Source: an uncultured Bacteroidia bacterium (GTDB lineage: Bacteria > Bacteroidota > Bacteroidia > Bacteroidales > CAJPTX01). From it: a stretch of DNA of 14,481 nucleotides. The stretch spans positions 1-14,481 of the forward strand of contig CALHSW010000072.1 of assembly GCA_938038735.1 (NCBI GenBank). The letters run 5' to 3'. A program made the translations under genes and the position numbers. Shown piece by piece: positions 6,478 through 14,481 of the stretch (position 1 is the first letter of the stretch; the number at the start of each line of letters is the position of its first letter). A model generated the notes under the pieces. It was not told where the DNA came from, made no database searches, and saw only the letters and a program-made list of their open reading frames with translations.

Positions 6478-7095
6478 ATGGAAGAACAGCGCAGAAAGAT
6501 CCTCATTGCGGCGGGCAACGAGATGTTGGCGAGGGGCATCCGGGCTGTTACGATGGATGAAATCGCAGCGAAGCTGGGGATGTCAAAAAAGACCATCTAC
6601 GCCTACTTCAAGGACAAGGATGAGATTGTGGAGGCCATCTTCGCGGCCCACTTTGATGAGCAGTGGAGGGGTGCTGCGGCGGAGCATAGCAGCCCCGTTG
6701 AACGGTTGCTGGTGCGTATGCAGGAAGAGGTGCAGCAGCACCACGCGGTTTGCCCCCAGTTTTCGGAGGATTTGAAACGGTACTACCCAACGCTTCTCTC
6801 CGACTTCTTGGTTCGCCGGCGGGAGTACGCCCATAGGGAGATAGGCAATTTGCTCATGGAGGGCGAACGGGATGGGGATATTCGGGGTGATATTGATAGG
6901 GAGGTGGTGGTAGACCTCTTGACGGAGCTTCCCGACATGCTGCTCCATAATGAGCGGGTGGCAAGCCTTGGCTATTCTCCGGAGCGGCTACGCTTCGCCA
7001 TGCAGGAGCTCCTGTTTAAAGGGCTTCTCACGGAGGCGGGGCAGCAGAAGCTGCAGGAAATTTACAAACAGCGGGGCGAGAAGGGTAACGAATAG
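6478..7095 (+). CDS. TetR/AcrR family transcriptional regulator
   Basis: A regulator of 205 residues with an N-terminal TetR DNA-binding domain: RRKILIAAGNEMLARG (5-20), then VTMDEIAAKLGMSKKTIYAY (24-43) and FKDKDEIVEAI. The helical C-terminal part should bind a ligand and mediate dimerisation; the ligand cannot be told. It is the first gene of the efflux operon, 17 bases before the TolC-type gene, so it probably represses its own operon and is released by a pump substrate. A second ATG at 6472 lies in frame; 6478 is preferred because AGGTGGA (6465-6471) is then at normal distance. Confidence 0.9.
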   Translation: MEEQRRKILIAAGNEMLARGIRAVTMDEIAAKLGMSKKTIYAYFKDKDEIVEAIFAAHFDEQWRGAAAEHSSPVERLLVRMQEEVQQHHAVCPQFSEDLKRYYPTLLSDFLVRRREYAHREIGNLLMEGERDGDIRGDIDREVVVDLLTELPDMLLHNERVASLGYSPERLRFAMQELLFKGLLTEAGQQKLQEIYKQRGEKGNE

Positions 7096-7112
7096 AAAAA
7101 CAACAGTAAAAC

Positions 7113-8513
7113 ATGCAGATTGGAATGCGTAATAGTAGAAAGTGCAGGTTAGGGCGATGGCGAACCGTAGCGGTGGCCGTGTGGCTTTGCGCCGCGGGGG
7201 GCGGCATGGCCACCGCGCAGCCGGCCGGCGCTGCGCCTATGTGTAGCGACACGCTGCATTTGTCGCTCAGCGAAGCGGTGAGCCTTGCCATGGAGCAGAA
7301 CTTGGGCCTCAAGGCCTCGCGCCACGGCGAGGAGACCTCCCGCTACGGCGAGCTGCAGCAATGGAGCAACATCATGCCGACCATCAGCGCCAAGGGCACC
7401 TACAATAGGCAGGTGAAAAAACCGGTGATGTTTTTTCCGGAGGACTCCCCCATGGCGAAAATGGGTAATAGAACCATGGAGATAGGCTCTGACAACAGCT
7501 ATACGGGGGCAATCACCGCCACGCTGCCGCTACTGGCCATGCCCGCCTACCGCAGCATCCAGAGCAGCAAGGTGGATAGGGAAATAGCGCAGGAGCAGAC
7601 CCGCAATGCGCGGGTGGGGCTTGCGGGGCAGGTGAAGCTGGCCTACATCGGCATTCTGCTCGCGGAGAAGTCGCTGGAGGTGATGGACTCCAGCATGGCC
7701 ACCGCGGAGCGTACGCTGCGCAACGTGGAGAACCTAACCCGGCAGGGCGTAACGGCGGAGTATGATTTGGTGCGGGCGCGGGTGCAGGTGAGTAACCTTA
7801 AGCCTATGCATGTGCAAGCGAAGCAGGGGCTTGAGGCGGCGCGGCTCTCCTTCAAAACGTTGCTAGGGGTGGGCGACACGGTGGCGGTGGACCTTACGGG
7901 CACCCTCGACGCGCTGGTGGAGGCGTTTGATGAGACGGCTCTTCTAGAGGAGAATACATTGGAGCATAACAGCAACCTCCGCCTCATGGAGCTGCAGGGC
8001 GAGAAGCTGCATAGGCAGTACCAAGCGGTGCGCGAGACGCTATGGCCGACGCTGGCGGCATTTGCAAACTACCAGATCAATACGCAGGCGAATAATTTTG
8101 ACTTTGAAAAATACAACTGGGTCAACTCGTTCGTGGTGGGGATCCAGCTCGATGTGCCGCTGTTTTCGGGGCTGCGCAAGCATTGGCAGATGCAGCAGGT
8201 GAAGATAGGGCAGCGGCAGCTCGCCGAGCAGACCGCCTACACGCGCGACATGATGCGGGTGCAGGTGGTAACGGCGCGGCAGCAGATGATGGCCGCGCGG
8301 GAGTCCATGCTGGCGAGCCAGGAGGGCGAGGCGATGGCCCGGCAGGGGGTGGCCATTGCGCAGGCCCGTTTCGCCGCAGGGGCGGGCACGCTGCTTGAGC
8401 TGAACGACGCGGAGATGGCGCTTACGCAGGCGTCGCTTAACTACCATAAGGCGCAGTATAGCTTTGTGCAGGCCTTCGTGCAGTACATGCAGCTCCGCGG
8501 CGAAGAGGCGTAG
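7113..8513 (+). CDS. TolC-type outer membrane efflux channel
   Basis: A 466-residue outer membrane factor, normal length for the OEP family. It starts with a long basic signal peptide (hydrophobic core TVAVAVWLCAAGGGM, likely cut near MATA-QPAG). The mature part begins with LSLSEAVSLAMEQNLGLKAS, the classic first helix of the TolC fold. Two long coiled-coil regions follow; SYTGAITATLPLL and FVVGIQLDVPLFSGLRK mark the two beta-barrel segments, and ARFAAGAGTLLELNDAEMAL is the characteristic last repeat. It should form the trimeric exit duct of the pump encoded downstream. The start at 7113 is the first ATG; 7125 is also possible. In P. gingivalis the equivalent order is xepC-xepA-xepB (from memory). 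Confidence 0.92.
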   Translation: MQIGMRNSRKCRLGRWRTVAVAVWLCAAGGGMATAQPAGAAPMCSDTLHLSLSEAVSLAMEQNLGLKASRHGEETSRYGELQQWSNIMPTISAKGTYNRQVKKPVMFFPEDSPMAKMGNRTMEIGSDNSYTGAITATLPLLAMPAYRSIQSSKVDREIAQEQTRNARVGLAGQVKLAYIGILLAEKSLEVMDSSMATAERTLRNVENLTRQGVTAEYDLVRARVQVSNLKPMHVQAKQGLEAARLSFKTLLGVGDTVAVDLTGTLDALVEAFDETALLEENTLEHNSNLRLMELQGEKLHRQYQAVRETLWPTLAAFANYQINTQANNFDFEKYNWVNSFVVGIQLDVPLFSGLRKHWQMQQVKIGQRQLAEQTAYTRDMMRVQVVTARQQMMAARESMLASQEGEAMARQGVAIAQARFAAGAGTLLELNDAEMALTQASLNYHKAQYSFVQAFVQYMQLRGEEA

Positions 8514-8601
8514 CGGGGGCAGGGAGCGCCGGTTGGCAGAATGTGAGAATGGGGTAGACATGAACAGTAGGATTGAAAGTAAAAGAAGGGGGTGTGAAAC
8601 C

Positions 8602-9684
8602 ATGGGTACAATAGGGGTAAAGCGGGCGGTGGTGACGCTCGGGGCTGCGGCCGTGCTGTTGGGCGCGGCGGCGTGCGGCGGAAAAGGTAAAAACGAAACG
8701 GGGTCCACGGTGCTCGTGGCGCAGCAGGACACCACGGCCCGGCTGGTGAAGACGGAGCGAGCGACCATTGATACGGTCACGGCTTTTGAGAGCTACGCGG
8801 CGCAGGTGATGCCGTTTGAGGAGAATAGCATCACCGCGGGCATTGCGGCCCGCATCATGTCGCTGAAGGTGGACGTGGGGGACCCGGTGCGTAAAGGGCA
8901 GGTGCTGGTGCAGATGGACCCCACCATGCTCCTGCAGCAGCAGGCGCAGTTCGCCACGCTGACCCGCGATTACCAGCGCATTGACACGCTGCGCAAGGTG
9001 GGGAGCGTATCGCAGCAGCAGTACGATCAGGTGAAAACGCAGTACGAGGTGACGAAGGCGGCCGTGGCCAACTTGGAGCGGAACGTAACCCTCACCTCGC
9101 CGATTGATGGGGTGGTGACGGGGCGCTACGCGAGCGAGGGCGACCTCTTCACCATGGCGCCGAGCGCCGCGGCGGGCGGCAAGGCGGCCATTCTTACCGT
9201 GATGCAGATCGACCCCGTCAAGGTGCTTTTCAGTGCGCCCGAGGCGTTCTACACGCAGCTCAAGAAGGGCCAGCGGGTGGAGATTACCCTGGATGCCTAC
9301 GAGGGCGAGCGGTTCTATGGCCACATTTATCGCATCGCGCCGAGCATTGACCCGGCCACCCATACGTTTGTGACGGAGGTGGCCGTGCCGAACGGCCATG
9401 GGAAAATCCGCCCGGGGATGTTTGCCCGCGCGCAGGTGGATTTCGGGCGGCACGCCCGGGTGATGGTGCCCGACCTAGCGGTCAACGAGCAGCGGGGGTC
9501 TGACAGCCGCTACGTCTACACCGTGGAGGGCGGCAAGGCGAATCGGGTGGAGGTGATCACGGGGCGGCACTACGGCGCCCGGGTGGAGGTGCTTACGGGC
9601 CTGAAGGGCAACGAAGAGGTGGTGGTGGAGGGGGCGGCATCGCTGCGGGCGGGCGCTCCAATAAGGGTGGTCGAAAGGCGTTAG
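8602..9684 (+). CDS. RND efflux membrane fusion protein (periplasmic adaptor), probable lipoprotein
   Basis: A 360-residue HlyD/AcrA-type adaptor linking the inner membrane pump to the outer membrane channel. The N-terminus has a hydrophobic segment ending in LLGAAAC (19-25), so Cys25 is a probable lipidation site, though Ala at the -3 position makes the lipobox imperfect. The lipoyl half-motifs are LKVDVGDPVRKGQVLVQMDP (88-107) and LTSPIDGVVTGRYASEGDLF (164-183), separated by a short helical hairpin (about 110-162). Beta-barrel and membrane-proximal domains follow (from about 200). An in-frame ATG at 8560 would add 14 residues before the signal peptide; 8602 is preferred because the signal sequence then starts normally. 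The gap of 88 bases after the channel gene holds no promoter that I can see. Confidence 0.92.
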   Translation: MGTIGVKRAVVTLGAAAVLLGAAACGGKGKNETGSTVLVAQQDTTARLVKTERATIDTVTAFESYAAQVMPFEENSITAGIAARIMSLKVDVGDPVRKGQVLVQMDPTMLLQQQAQFATLTRDYQRIDTLRKVGSVSQQQYDQVKTQYEVTKAAVANLERNVTLTSPIDGVVTGRYASEGDLFTMAPSAAAGGKAAILTVMQIDPVKVLFSAPEAFYTQLKKGQRVEITLDAYEGERFYGHIYRIAPSIDPATHTFVTEVAVPNGHGKIRPGMFARAQVDFGRHARVMVPDLAVNEQRGSDSRYVYTVEGGKANRVEVITGRHYGARVEVLTGLKGNEEVVVEGAASLRAGAPIRVVERR

Positions 9685-9712
9685 TTTCGGAAATGGTAAG
9701 TAGCTATAGGTC

Positions 9713-12700
9713 ATGAAAATATACGAAGCGTCGGTTCGTAAGCCGATTACAACGATCCTTATTTTTATCGGGGTAATCCTGTTCGGGCTCTACTCCATGA
9801 CGCGGCTGCCGATTGACATGCTGCCCGAGATCGATCCCCCGTATATCTCCGTGGTAACCTTCTACCCTGGGGCGAGCGCGGAGGATATTGAGACGAATAT
9901 CACCAAGGTGCTGGAGAATAATCTCAATACGGTGTCCGATCTCAAGGAGCTTACCTCGACATCGATGGATAATGTCTCCATGCTGACCATGGAGTTTGAG
10001 TGGGGGTCAAACCTCGATGAGGCGGCCAACAGCATTCGGGATGCCCTTTCGCGGGTTACCCGGCTGCTGCCGGATGGGGTGGAACAGCCCACGCTGCTCA
10101 AGTTTAACACCAGCATGATTCCCATATTGCAGTACGTGGTGACGGCCGATGAGAGCTACGACGTGCTGCCCGAGCTGCTGGAGGACGTGGTGGCAAATCC
10201 GCTGAACCGAATAAACGGCATCGGGGCGATAAACATTGATGGTGGTGGCGAGCGCAAGGTGATGGTTGACGTGGACCCCATCAAGCTGGAGGCGTACAAT
10301 CTCACAGTGGAGGCCATCGGCGCGGTGCTGGCGAGCGAAAATGCCAACGTTCCTGCGGGTACCCTTGACCTTGGCAACACCACCAGCGCGCTGCGCGTGC
10401 AGGGCGAGTTTGCGCGTAGCAGCGTAATTAAAGACTTGGTGGTGGGGCAGTTTCAGGGTAAGCCCGTCTACCTGCGCGATGTGGCGCAGATAAACGACTC
10501 GCTGGCCAAGCAGGATTTCGTGGCGCGGTGCAATGGGCATATGGCGGTGCGTATATCCATCCAGAAGCAGTCGGGTGCTAATACGGTGGCCGTGGTGAAG
10601 GCTGTGCAGGCGGCCATGCCGCACCTGATGCGCAACCTGCCACCCGACGTGGAGGTGCAAGAGGCCTTCAACTCGGCCGAAGAGATTCAGAATAGCGTCA
10701 ATAGCCTATCGGAGTCGGTAGTTTACGCCGCGCTGTTCGTGGTGCTGGTGATACTCTTTTTCTTGGGGCGTTGGCGCGCCACGTTTATCATAGTACTCAC
10801 CATCCCGGTGTCGCTCATTGCGGCGTTTATATACCTCAATTTTTCGGGGAACTCACTGAATATCATATCGCTCAGCTCGCTATCCATCGCGATAGGCATG
10901 GTGGTGGACGATGCCATCGTGGTGCTAGAAAACATCACTACCCACTTGGAGCGGGGGAGCTCGCCCAAGGAGGCGGCCATCTACGGCACGAACGAGGTGG
11001 CGCTCTCGGTGGTGGCATCAACGCTGACCATCGTAGCGGTGTTCCTCCCGCTGACCATGATATCCGGCTTTAGCGGAATAATGTTTAACCAGCTGGGTAT
11101 GAGCGTTACTATAGTCATCAGCGTTTCCATAGCGGCGGCGCTAACGCTCACGCCGATGCTTGCGTCGCGCATATTGAAGGCCCGTAGCAAGCATTTCCGT
11201 GCAGAGGGGAACATAGTGCAGCGGGGCATAAACTGGTTTCTCTCCAAGCTAGACATCGGATACGCACGGCTGCTCACCTTCTGCACGCGGCATAAGGCGG
11301 GCGTAATAATCGGTGCAACGCTGGTGTTTGTGGCATCTCTGTTCCTATTCCCGAACATCCGCAAGGAGTTCATGCCGCAGACTGATAGCGCGCGCGTGCA
11401 GGCCACGATACATCTTACCAACGGCGTGCGCGTGGAGTACACCGGCGCGCTGGTGGAGAAGATTGAAAAGCAGCTTGAGGCGGAGATCCCCGAGATTAAC
11501 TTGCTCTCCACGAGCTACGGGTCGGCGGGGTCGAATAATCTGTTCGCCGCATTCAATGCGAATGGGTCGCACATCATCAACATGGATGTACGGCTCGTAA
11601 AGTCGCGCTACCGCCACCGCGATGCGAATGAGATTTGCGACCAGGTGCGCGCCATTTTGGCGCAGTACCCGGAGGTGGAGAAGATGAAGGTGCAGGTGAA
11701 TAGCGGGCGCGGCGGTGGGGGCACCGGGGCGCAAACCGTGGATATCAATGTGATAGGGCACGATTTGGACAGGATGACGAGCGTGGCTGAGGCCCTCGCG
11801 GAGAAGATGCGCCACGTGCAGGGGGTGCGCGATGTTGACGTGCAGCGTGACCCCTACAAGCGGGAGTTCAACATAGAGTTTGACCGCGAGCGGCTCGCGA
11901 TTATGGGGCTAAATACGGCAACGGCATCGCAGTTCGTTAGCCATCGTATCAACGGGATGGTGGCCACCAAATTCAGAGAGAATGGGAAGGAGTACGATGT
12001 GCTGGTGCGCTACGCGGAGCCGTTTCGGCAGTCGGTGGCGGACGTGGAGAACATAACGCTCTACACCAAGAAGGGGCAGCCCTTCAAGCTGCGCGAGGTG
12101 GCCACGGTGCGGCAGATATACTCACCCCCATCAATCAAGCGGGAGAATCGGCAGCGGGTGGTGAAAGTGCAGTGCATGCTGCAGCAGGCCTCGATAGATA
12201 AGGTGGTAGACGCGGTATGGAAGGCTACGGAGGAGGTGTCGATTCCGCAAGAGATCTCAATCGGGGTGGGCGGAACGGCGAAGGATCAAGCCGAGAACAA
12301 TAGCGATTTGATGCTGCTCCTTGTGCTCGTGGTGGTACTCGTTTACATCGTAATGGCCTCGCAGTTTGAGTCGTTTCGGGCGCCGTTTATCATCATGCTT
12401 TCGTTGCCCTTTGCGTTTAGCGGGGTGCTGTTGGCGCTGTGGCTGACGGGGAATGCGCTGAATATGATTTCGATGATTGGGGCGATTATGCTGGTAGGGA
12501 TTGTGGTGAAGAATGGGATTGTGCTGGTGGACTACACCAATCTGCTGCGTGCACGGGGCCTATCGACGATGCACGCCGTGGTGGAGGGTGGTAAATCGCG
12601 ACTGCGCCCGGTGCTTATGACCTCGTTAACAACGATTCTCGGCATGGTGCCGCTGGCGATAAGCCACGGCGAGGGGTCGGAGATGTGGCGCGCGATGGGC

Positions 12701-12856
12701 GTGGCGGTGATTGGGGGGCTAAGCTTCTCGACGTTACTGACGCTGCTGGTTATACCCACGGTGTACGCGAGCTTCGTGGCGGGCGGCGTGCGGCGTAGCA
12801 GACGGAAGCAAGTAAAGGCCTTGAAGAGAGAACAACAAGCAGCATTGGAGGCGTAG
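9713..12856 (+). CDS. RND multidrug efflux pump, HAE1/AcrB type
   Basis: A 1047-residue inner membrane proton-driven transporter, normal length for AcrB-like pumps. TM1 lies at about 11-30 followed by RLPIDMLPEIDPPYISV; two large periplasmic loops (about 35-335 and 560-870) carry the porter and docking domains. The proton relay is complete: D399-D400 in GMVVDDAIVVLENI (TM4) and K933 in GIVVKNGIVLVDYTN (TM10). The RND motif GRWRATFIIVLTIPVSLIAA lies near 350-370. The aspartate pair and overall length fit the HAE1 drug/xenobiotic group rather than metal pumps of the CusA group. The stop codon is two bases before the next gene. The basic C-terminal tail is cytoplasmic. Confidence 0.95.
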   Translation: MKIYEASVRKPITTILIFIGVILFGLYSMTRLPIDMLPEIDPPYISVVTFYPGASAEDIETNITKVLENNLNTVSDLKELTSTSMDNVSMLTMEFEWGSNLDEAANSIRDALSRVTRLLPDGVEQPTLLKFNTSMIPILQYVVTADESYDVLPELLEDVVANPLNRINGIGAINIDGGGERKVMVDVDPIKLEAYNLTVEAIGAVLASENANVPAGTLDLGNTTSALRVQGEFARSSVIKDLVVGQFQGKPVYLRDVAQINDSLAKQDFVARCNGHMAVRISIQKQSGANTVAVVKAVQAAMPHLMRNLPPDVEVQEAFNSAEEIQNSVNSLSESVVYAALFVVLVILFFLGRWRATFIIVLTIPVSLIAAFIYLNFSGNSLNIISLSSLSIAIGMVVDDAIVVLENITTHLERGSSPKEAAIYGTNEVALSVVASTLTIVAVFLPLTMISGFSGIMFNQLGMSVTIVISVSIAAALTLTPMLASRILKARSKHFRAEGNIVQRGINWFLSKLDIGYARLLTFCTRHKAGVIIGATLVFVASLFLFPNIRKEFMPQTDSARVQATIHLTNGVRVEYTGALVEKIEKQLEAEIPEINLLSTSYGSAGSNNLFAAFNANGSHIINMDVRLVKSRYRHRDANEICDQVRAILAQYPEVEKMKVQVNSGRGGGGTGAQTVDINVIGHDLDRMTSVAEALAEKMRHVQGVRDVDVQRDPYKREFNIEFDRERLAIMGLNTATASQFVSHRINGMVATKFRENGKEYDVLVRYAEPFRQSVADVENITLYTKKGQPFKLREVATVRQIYSPPSIKRENRQRVVKVQCMLQQASIDKVVDAVWKATEEVSIPQEISIGVGGTAKDQAENNSDLMLLLVLVVVLVYIVMASQFESFRAPFIIMLSLPFAFSGVLLALWLTGNALNMISMIGAIMLVGIVVKNGIVLVDYTNLLRARGLSTMHAVVEGGKSRLRPVLMTSLTTILGMVPLAISHGEGSEMWRAMGVAVIGGLSFSTLLTLLVIPTVYASFVAGGVRRSRRKQVKALKREQQAALEA

Positions 12857-12858
12857 CG

Positions 12859-13149
12859 ATGAAAGCAGTATTTGTGGTATATAATCAGGCGCTTAGCGAT
12901 CAGGTGGCGCGCGCGGTGAGGCGAGTGGGGCTTCGCGGGTATACGCAGTGGCAGGGGGTGCGCGGGAGCGGGAGCCGGGATGGTGAGCCGCATTTGGGTA
13001 CGCACACGTGGCCTGCAGTGAATATGGCCATGCTGATTATGGCGCCCGATGGGGCGAGCGAGGAGTTGAAGAAGGCGCTGCGGGCAATCGACGCGCAGAG
13101 TCCGCAGCAGGGGCTGCGGGTCTTCTCGTGGACGGTGGACGAGGAGTAG
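12859..13149 (+). CDS. PG0541-family transporter-associated protein (PII-like fold inferred)
   Basis: A 96-residue cytoplasmic protein that resembles the small gene found behind RND pumps in Bacteroidales (P. gingivalis PG0541 type). Visible marks are MKAVFVVYNQALSDQVARAV, RGYTQWQGVRGSGSRDGEPH (26-45), GTHTWPAVNMAMLIM (47-61) and LRVFSWTVDEE at the end. The beta-alpha-beta pattern with a Gly-rich loop at the PII T-loop position suggests a trimeric PII/CutA-like fold that could regulate the pump; this is inference, as no function is known to me. It begins two bases after the pump stop codon with TTGGAGG (12845-12851) as ribosome binding site, so it is tightly coupled to pump synthesis. Confidence 0.78.
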   Translation: MKAVFVVYNQALSDQVARAVRRVGLRGYTQWQGVRGSGSRDGEPHLGTHTWPAVNMAMLIMAPDGASEELKKALRAIDAQSPQQGLRVFSWTVDEE

Positions 13150-13175
13150 CGATTTAAGGTTAGGGATGTAGGTAA

Positions 13176-13203
13176 CGGCGGGGCGTTGACCCCGCCGCTT
13201 TTT
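13176..13203 (+). terminator. Intrinsic terminator of the efflux operon
   Basis: CGGCGGGG (13176-13183) pairs perfectly with CCCCGCCG (13190-13197) around a six-base loop, followed by five T (13199-13203). It lies 26 bases after the last stop codon of the operon. The following stretch to 13460 is AT-rich and holds no gene or RNA that I recognise. Confidence 0.88.
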
Positions 13204-13464
13204 GTTGGGAAAAACGGAAAGCATGTAGGGGCGGGGGCGGGATGGCTAGAGTGGTCAATGGGCGGCGGTCACTATTGTTGCGGTATATGCGGCTAGCAGG
13301 GCGGTTTGAATTGGGAAAAAGTACTCGTTGCGATAGGATTTTTGAGGCGAGATGCGCAATCGTTAAAAAAGTTTTTGTTGCTATTTTTAATGGCTAACTA
13401 TTGATTGATAGGTAGTTAATGAATTGATAGACGTTGCTATTTTGCATTGTTGTCTTGTAGTGGT

Positions 13465-13493
13465 TTTGAATTGAAAAAATAGGTTTACCTTTG
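13465..13493 (+). promoter_or_regulatory. Promoter of the RRM protein gene
   Basis: TTTG (13465-13468) and a perfect Bacteroidota -7 box TACCTTTG (13486-13493) are separated by 17 bases. Transcription should begin near 13500, about 26 bases before the ATG. This excludes the in-frame TTG at 13499 as the start. Confidence 0.8.
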
Positions 13494-13525
13494 CGCCGTT
13501 GTTTTATCAATATAGTTCTGTACTT

Positions 13526-13843
13526 ATGAACATTTTTGTGGGAAGTCTTCCGTTCAGAGTTGGGGAAGAGGAATTGGGCCAGCTGTTTTCGCAGTATGGC
13601 GAGGTGTCAAGCGCGCGGATCATCAAAGATCGGGCGACTGGTCGTAGCAAGGGCTACGGTTTCGTGGAGATGCCGGATGATAGCGCGGCGCAGCGTGCCA
13701 TAGACGAGCTGGACGGCAGCGACATGGGCGGTCGTAAGATCGCGGTGAACAAGGCGCAGGAGCGTGAGGCGCGTCCGCGCAATGACCGCGGCTACGGCGA
13801 TCATCGTGGTGGCTACGGTGACCGTAATCGGGATAACTACTAG
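13526..13843 (+). CDS. RRM-domain RNA-binding protein
   Basis: A 105-residue protein with a single RNA recognition motif over residues 1-80. RNP2 is IFVGSL (3-8) and RNP1 is KGYGFVEM (42-49), with the aromatic residues that stack on RNA bases present (F4, Y44, F46). The tail from residue 82 is rich in Arg, Gly, Asp and Tyr (NDRGYGDHRGGYGDRNRDNY), like the low-complexity tails of bacterial and plant glycine-rich RNA-binding proteins. Such proteins are frequent in Bacteroidota, where they bind single-stranded RNA; individual roles are mostly undefined. It stands alone with its own promoter and terminator. No Shine-Dalgarno sequence precedes the ATG, which is usual in this phylum. Confidence 0.93.
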   Translation: MNIFVGSLPFRVGEEELGQLFSQYGEVSSARIIKDRATGRSKGYGFVEMPDDSAAQRAIDELDGSDMGGRKIAVNKAQEREARPRNDRGYGDHRGGYGDRNRDNY

Positions 13844-13971
13844 TAGTGGAAAAGTAGAGTTCGCGGTTGCGGTGGACCCGCGCAGCGGACGGGACGATGG
13901 TTTTGTGAGAGTGGTGTCAGTGGTGTAGCGAGATTGCGGCGTAGGGGCTGAGGATATACGTGATGTTTACG

Positions 13972-14008
13972 CGCGGCGTTTCTGAGGAGGAAACGCCGCG
14001 TTTTTTTT
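13972..14008 (+). terminator. Strong intrinsic terminator of the RRM gene
   Basis: An 11-bp perfect stem CGCGGCGTTTC/GAAACGCCGCG (13972-13982 and 13990-14000) with a seven-base loop is followed by eight T (14001-14008). It lies about 130 bases after the stop codon, so the transcript has a long 3' untranslated part (13844-13971) in which I see no coding. Confidence 0.93.
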
Positions 14009-14063
14009 GCTTTTCGCTCCTGCGAAGTGGGGATGCGCATTAGCGTTGCAGGTGGTGGCGGAG

Positions 14064-14407
14064 GGTCACGCGGGTCAGTCTTTCAGACTGGCTTGCCTTT
14101 CAGGCAAGAATCCGGGGGTTTAAAAACCCCCGGCTATTGAGAGACTGTCCTACGGACGGGGCTGCATTGGTTTGCAAAAATTTGGGTGGGGTCGGGGTAT
14201 TGCGTACCGGTTATGGCGGGCGGTTGGCAATGGCTGTAGCAAAATAATGTGCAAGAACCATAGCGCTGCAGGTAGCGAGATGTAGGGGGACCACGTACGG
14301 TTGCCTACGCTATTGAAGCCGCAGGGATTTAGGAGGGCGCGGCGCAGCCGCTGCGTTTTCCGTCCGGAGGACGGTCTTTGAATAGCCGGGGGTTTTCAAA
14401 CCCCCGG
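14064..14407 (-). repeat. Right copy of the hairpin-rich repeat element, inverted
   Basis: This is the reverse-complement partner of 1-378. Hairpins in + order are CAGTCT-TTC-AGACTG (14076-14090), CTTGCCT-TTC-AGGCAAG (14092-14108), CCGGGGGTTT-AA-AAACCCCCGG (14112-14133), CTGTCC-TAC-GGACGG (14145-14159, one T-G pair), then after a less conserved middle part CCGTCC-GGA-GGACGG (14360-14374) and CCGGGGGTTT-TC-AAACCCCCGG (14386-14407). Compared with the left copy the stems are kept while the loops differ. The element starts 56 bases after the RRM terminator. Confidence 0.85.
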
Positions 14408-14411
14408 TACA

Positions 14412-14445
14412 TTTGCCCAAAGGGCAAAAACAGTCTGAAAGACTG
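14412..14445 (+). repeat. Two further hairpins with a compensating stem change
   Basis: TTTGCCC-AAA-GGGCAAA (14412-14428) and CAGTCT-GAA-AGACTG (14431-14445) continue the array past the G-rich hairpin in the same order as at 334-366. The first stem corresponds to CTTGCCT/AGGCAAG there, with both outer and inner pairs changed on both arms. This starts another unit in the forward orientation that may run past the window edge. Confidence 0.75.
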
Positions 14446-14481
14446 ACCCTGGCGGGCTATTGCATAAGTAAATTCAATGTG

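Noticed and set aside
8437..9453. Long minus-strand reading frame of 338 codons opposite the membrane fusion protein
   Set aside because: It is rich in His, Arg and Leu, as expected for the antisense of GC-rich coding sequence, shows no domain, and the plus strand carries a clear gene.
13499..13525. TTG start adding nine residues to the RRM protein
   Set aside because: The perfect -7 box ends at 13493, so transcription begins at about this point; RNP2 starts properly from the ATG at 13526.

Overview
The window looks like a chromosomal segment of a Bacteroidales-type bacterium (phylum Bacteroidota). Three observations support this. Several genes are preceded by the Bacteroidota promoter form, a -7 box TAnnTTTG with a TTTG-like -33 box. 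There is a short RRM RNA-binding protein of the Bacteroidota type. The efflux operon ends with a small transporter-associated gene of the Porphyromonas gingivalis PG0541 type. Genus and species cannot be told from the sequence.

Layout. (1) 1-476 and 14064-14445 hold copies of one hairpin-rich repeat family in opposite orientation, so nearly the whole window lies between a degenerate inverted repeat of about 350 bp. (2) 477-3282 on the minus strand is an AT-richer restriction-modification island: a small HTH regulator, a fused nuclease/methyltransferase/specificity protein, and the broken 5' end of a second specificity gene that is cut off exactly at the repeat. (3) 3375-4085 is the left part of an IS5-family element whose transposase breaks off at the start of the DDE domain. 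(4) 4208-4720 is a DUF1847 protein without its usual Cys-rich N-terminus. (5) 4845-6008 (minus) is an AAA-ATPase-like protein of the family that normally carries a C-terminal PD-(D/E)XK nuclease, which is absent here. (6) 6009-6477 is a divergent intergenic region with a perfect 62-bp palindrome, a possible operator and two promoters. (7) 6478-13149 is a GC-rich five-gene operon: TetR regulator, TolC-type outer membrane channel, membrane fusion lipoprotein, HAE1-type RND pump and a small PII-like protein, closed by a terminator. (8) 13526-13843 is an RRM protein with its own promoter and a strong terminator.

How the parts work together. The efflux operon should build one tripartite drug or xenobiotic pump under control of its first gene. 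The restriction island looks like a self-contained unit with a translationally coupled controller gene. The left half (repeats, restriction island, IS remnant, trimmed genes) reads as a rearrangement-prone accessory region; the right half reads as conserved chromosome.

The least explained features are the hairpin-array repeat family, with stems conserved, loops variable and one stem changed in compensating fashion, its junction inside a specificity gene, and the 62-bp loopless palindrome. No tRNA, rRNA or CRISPR array was seen.
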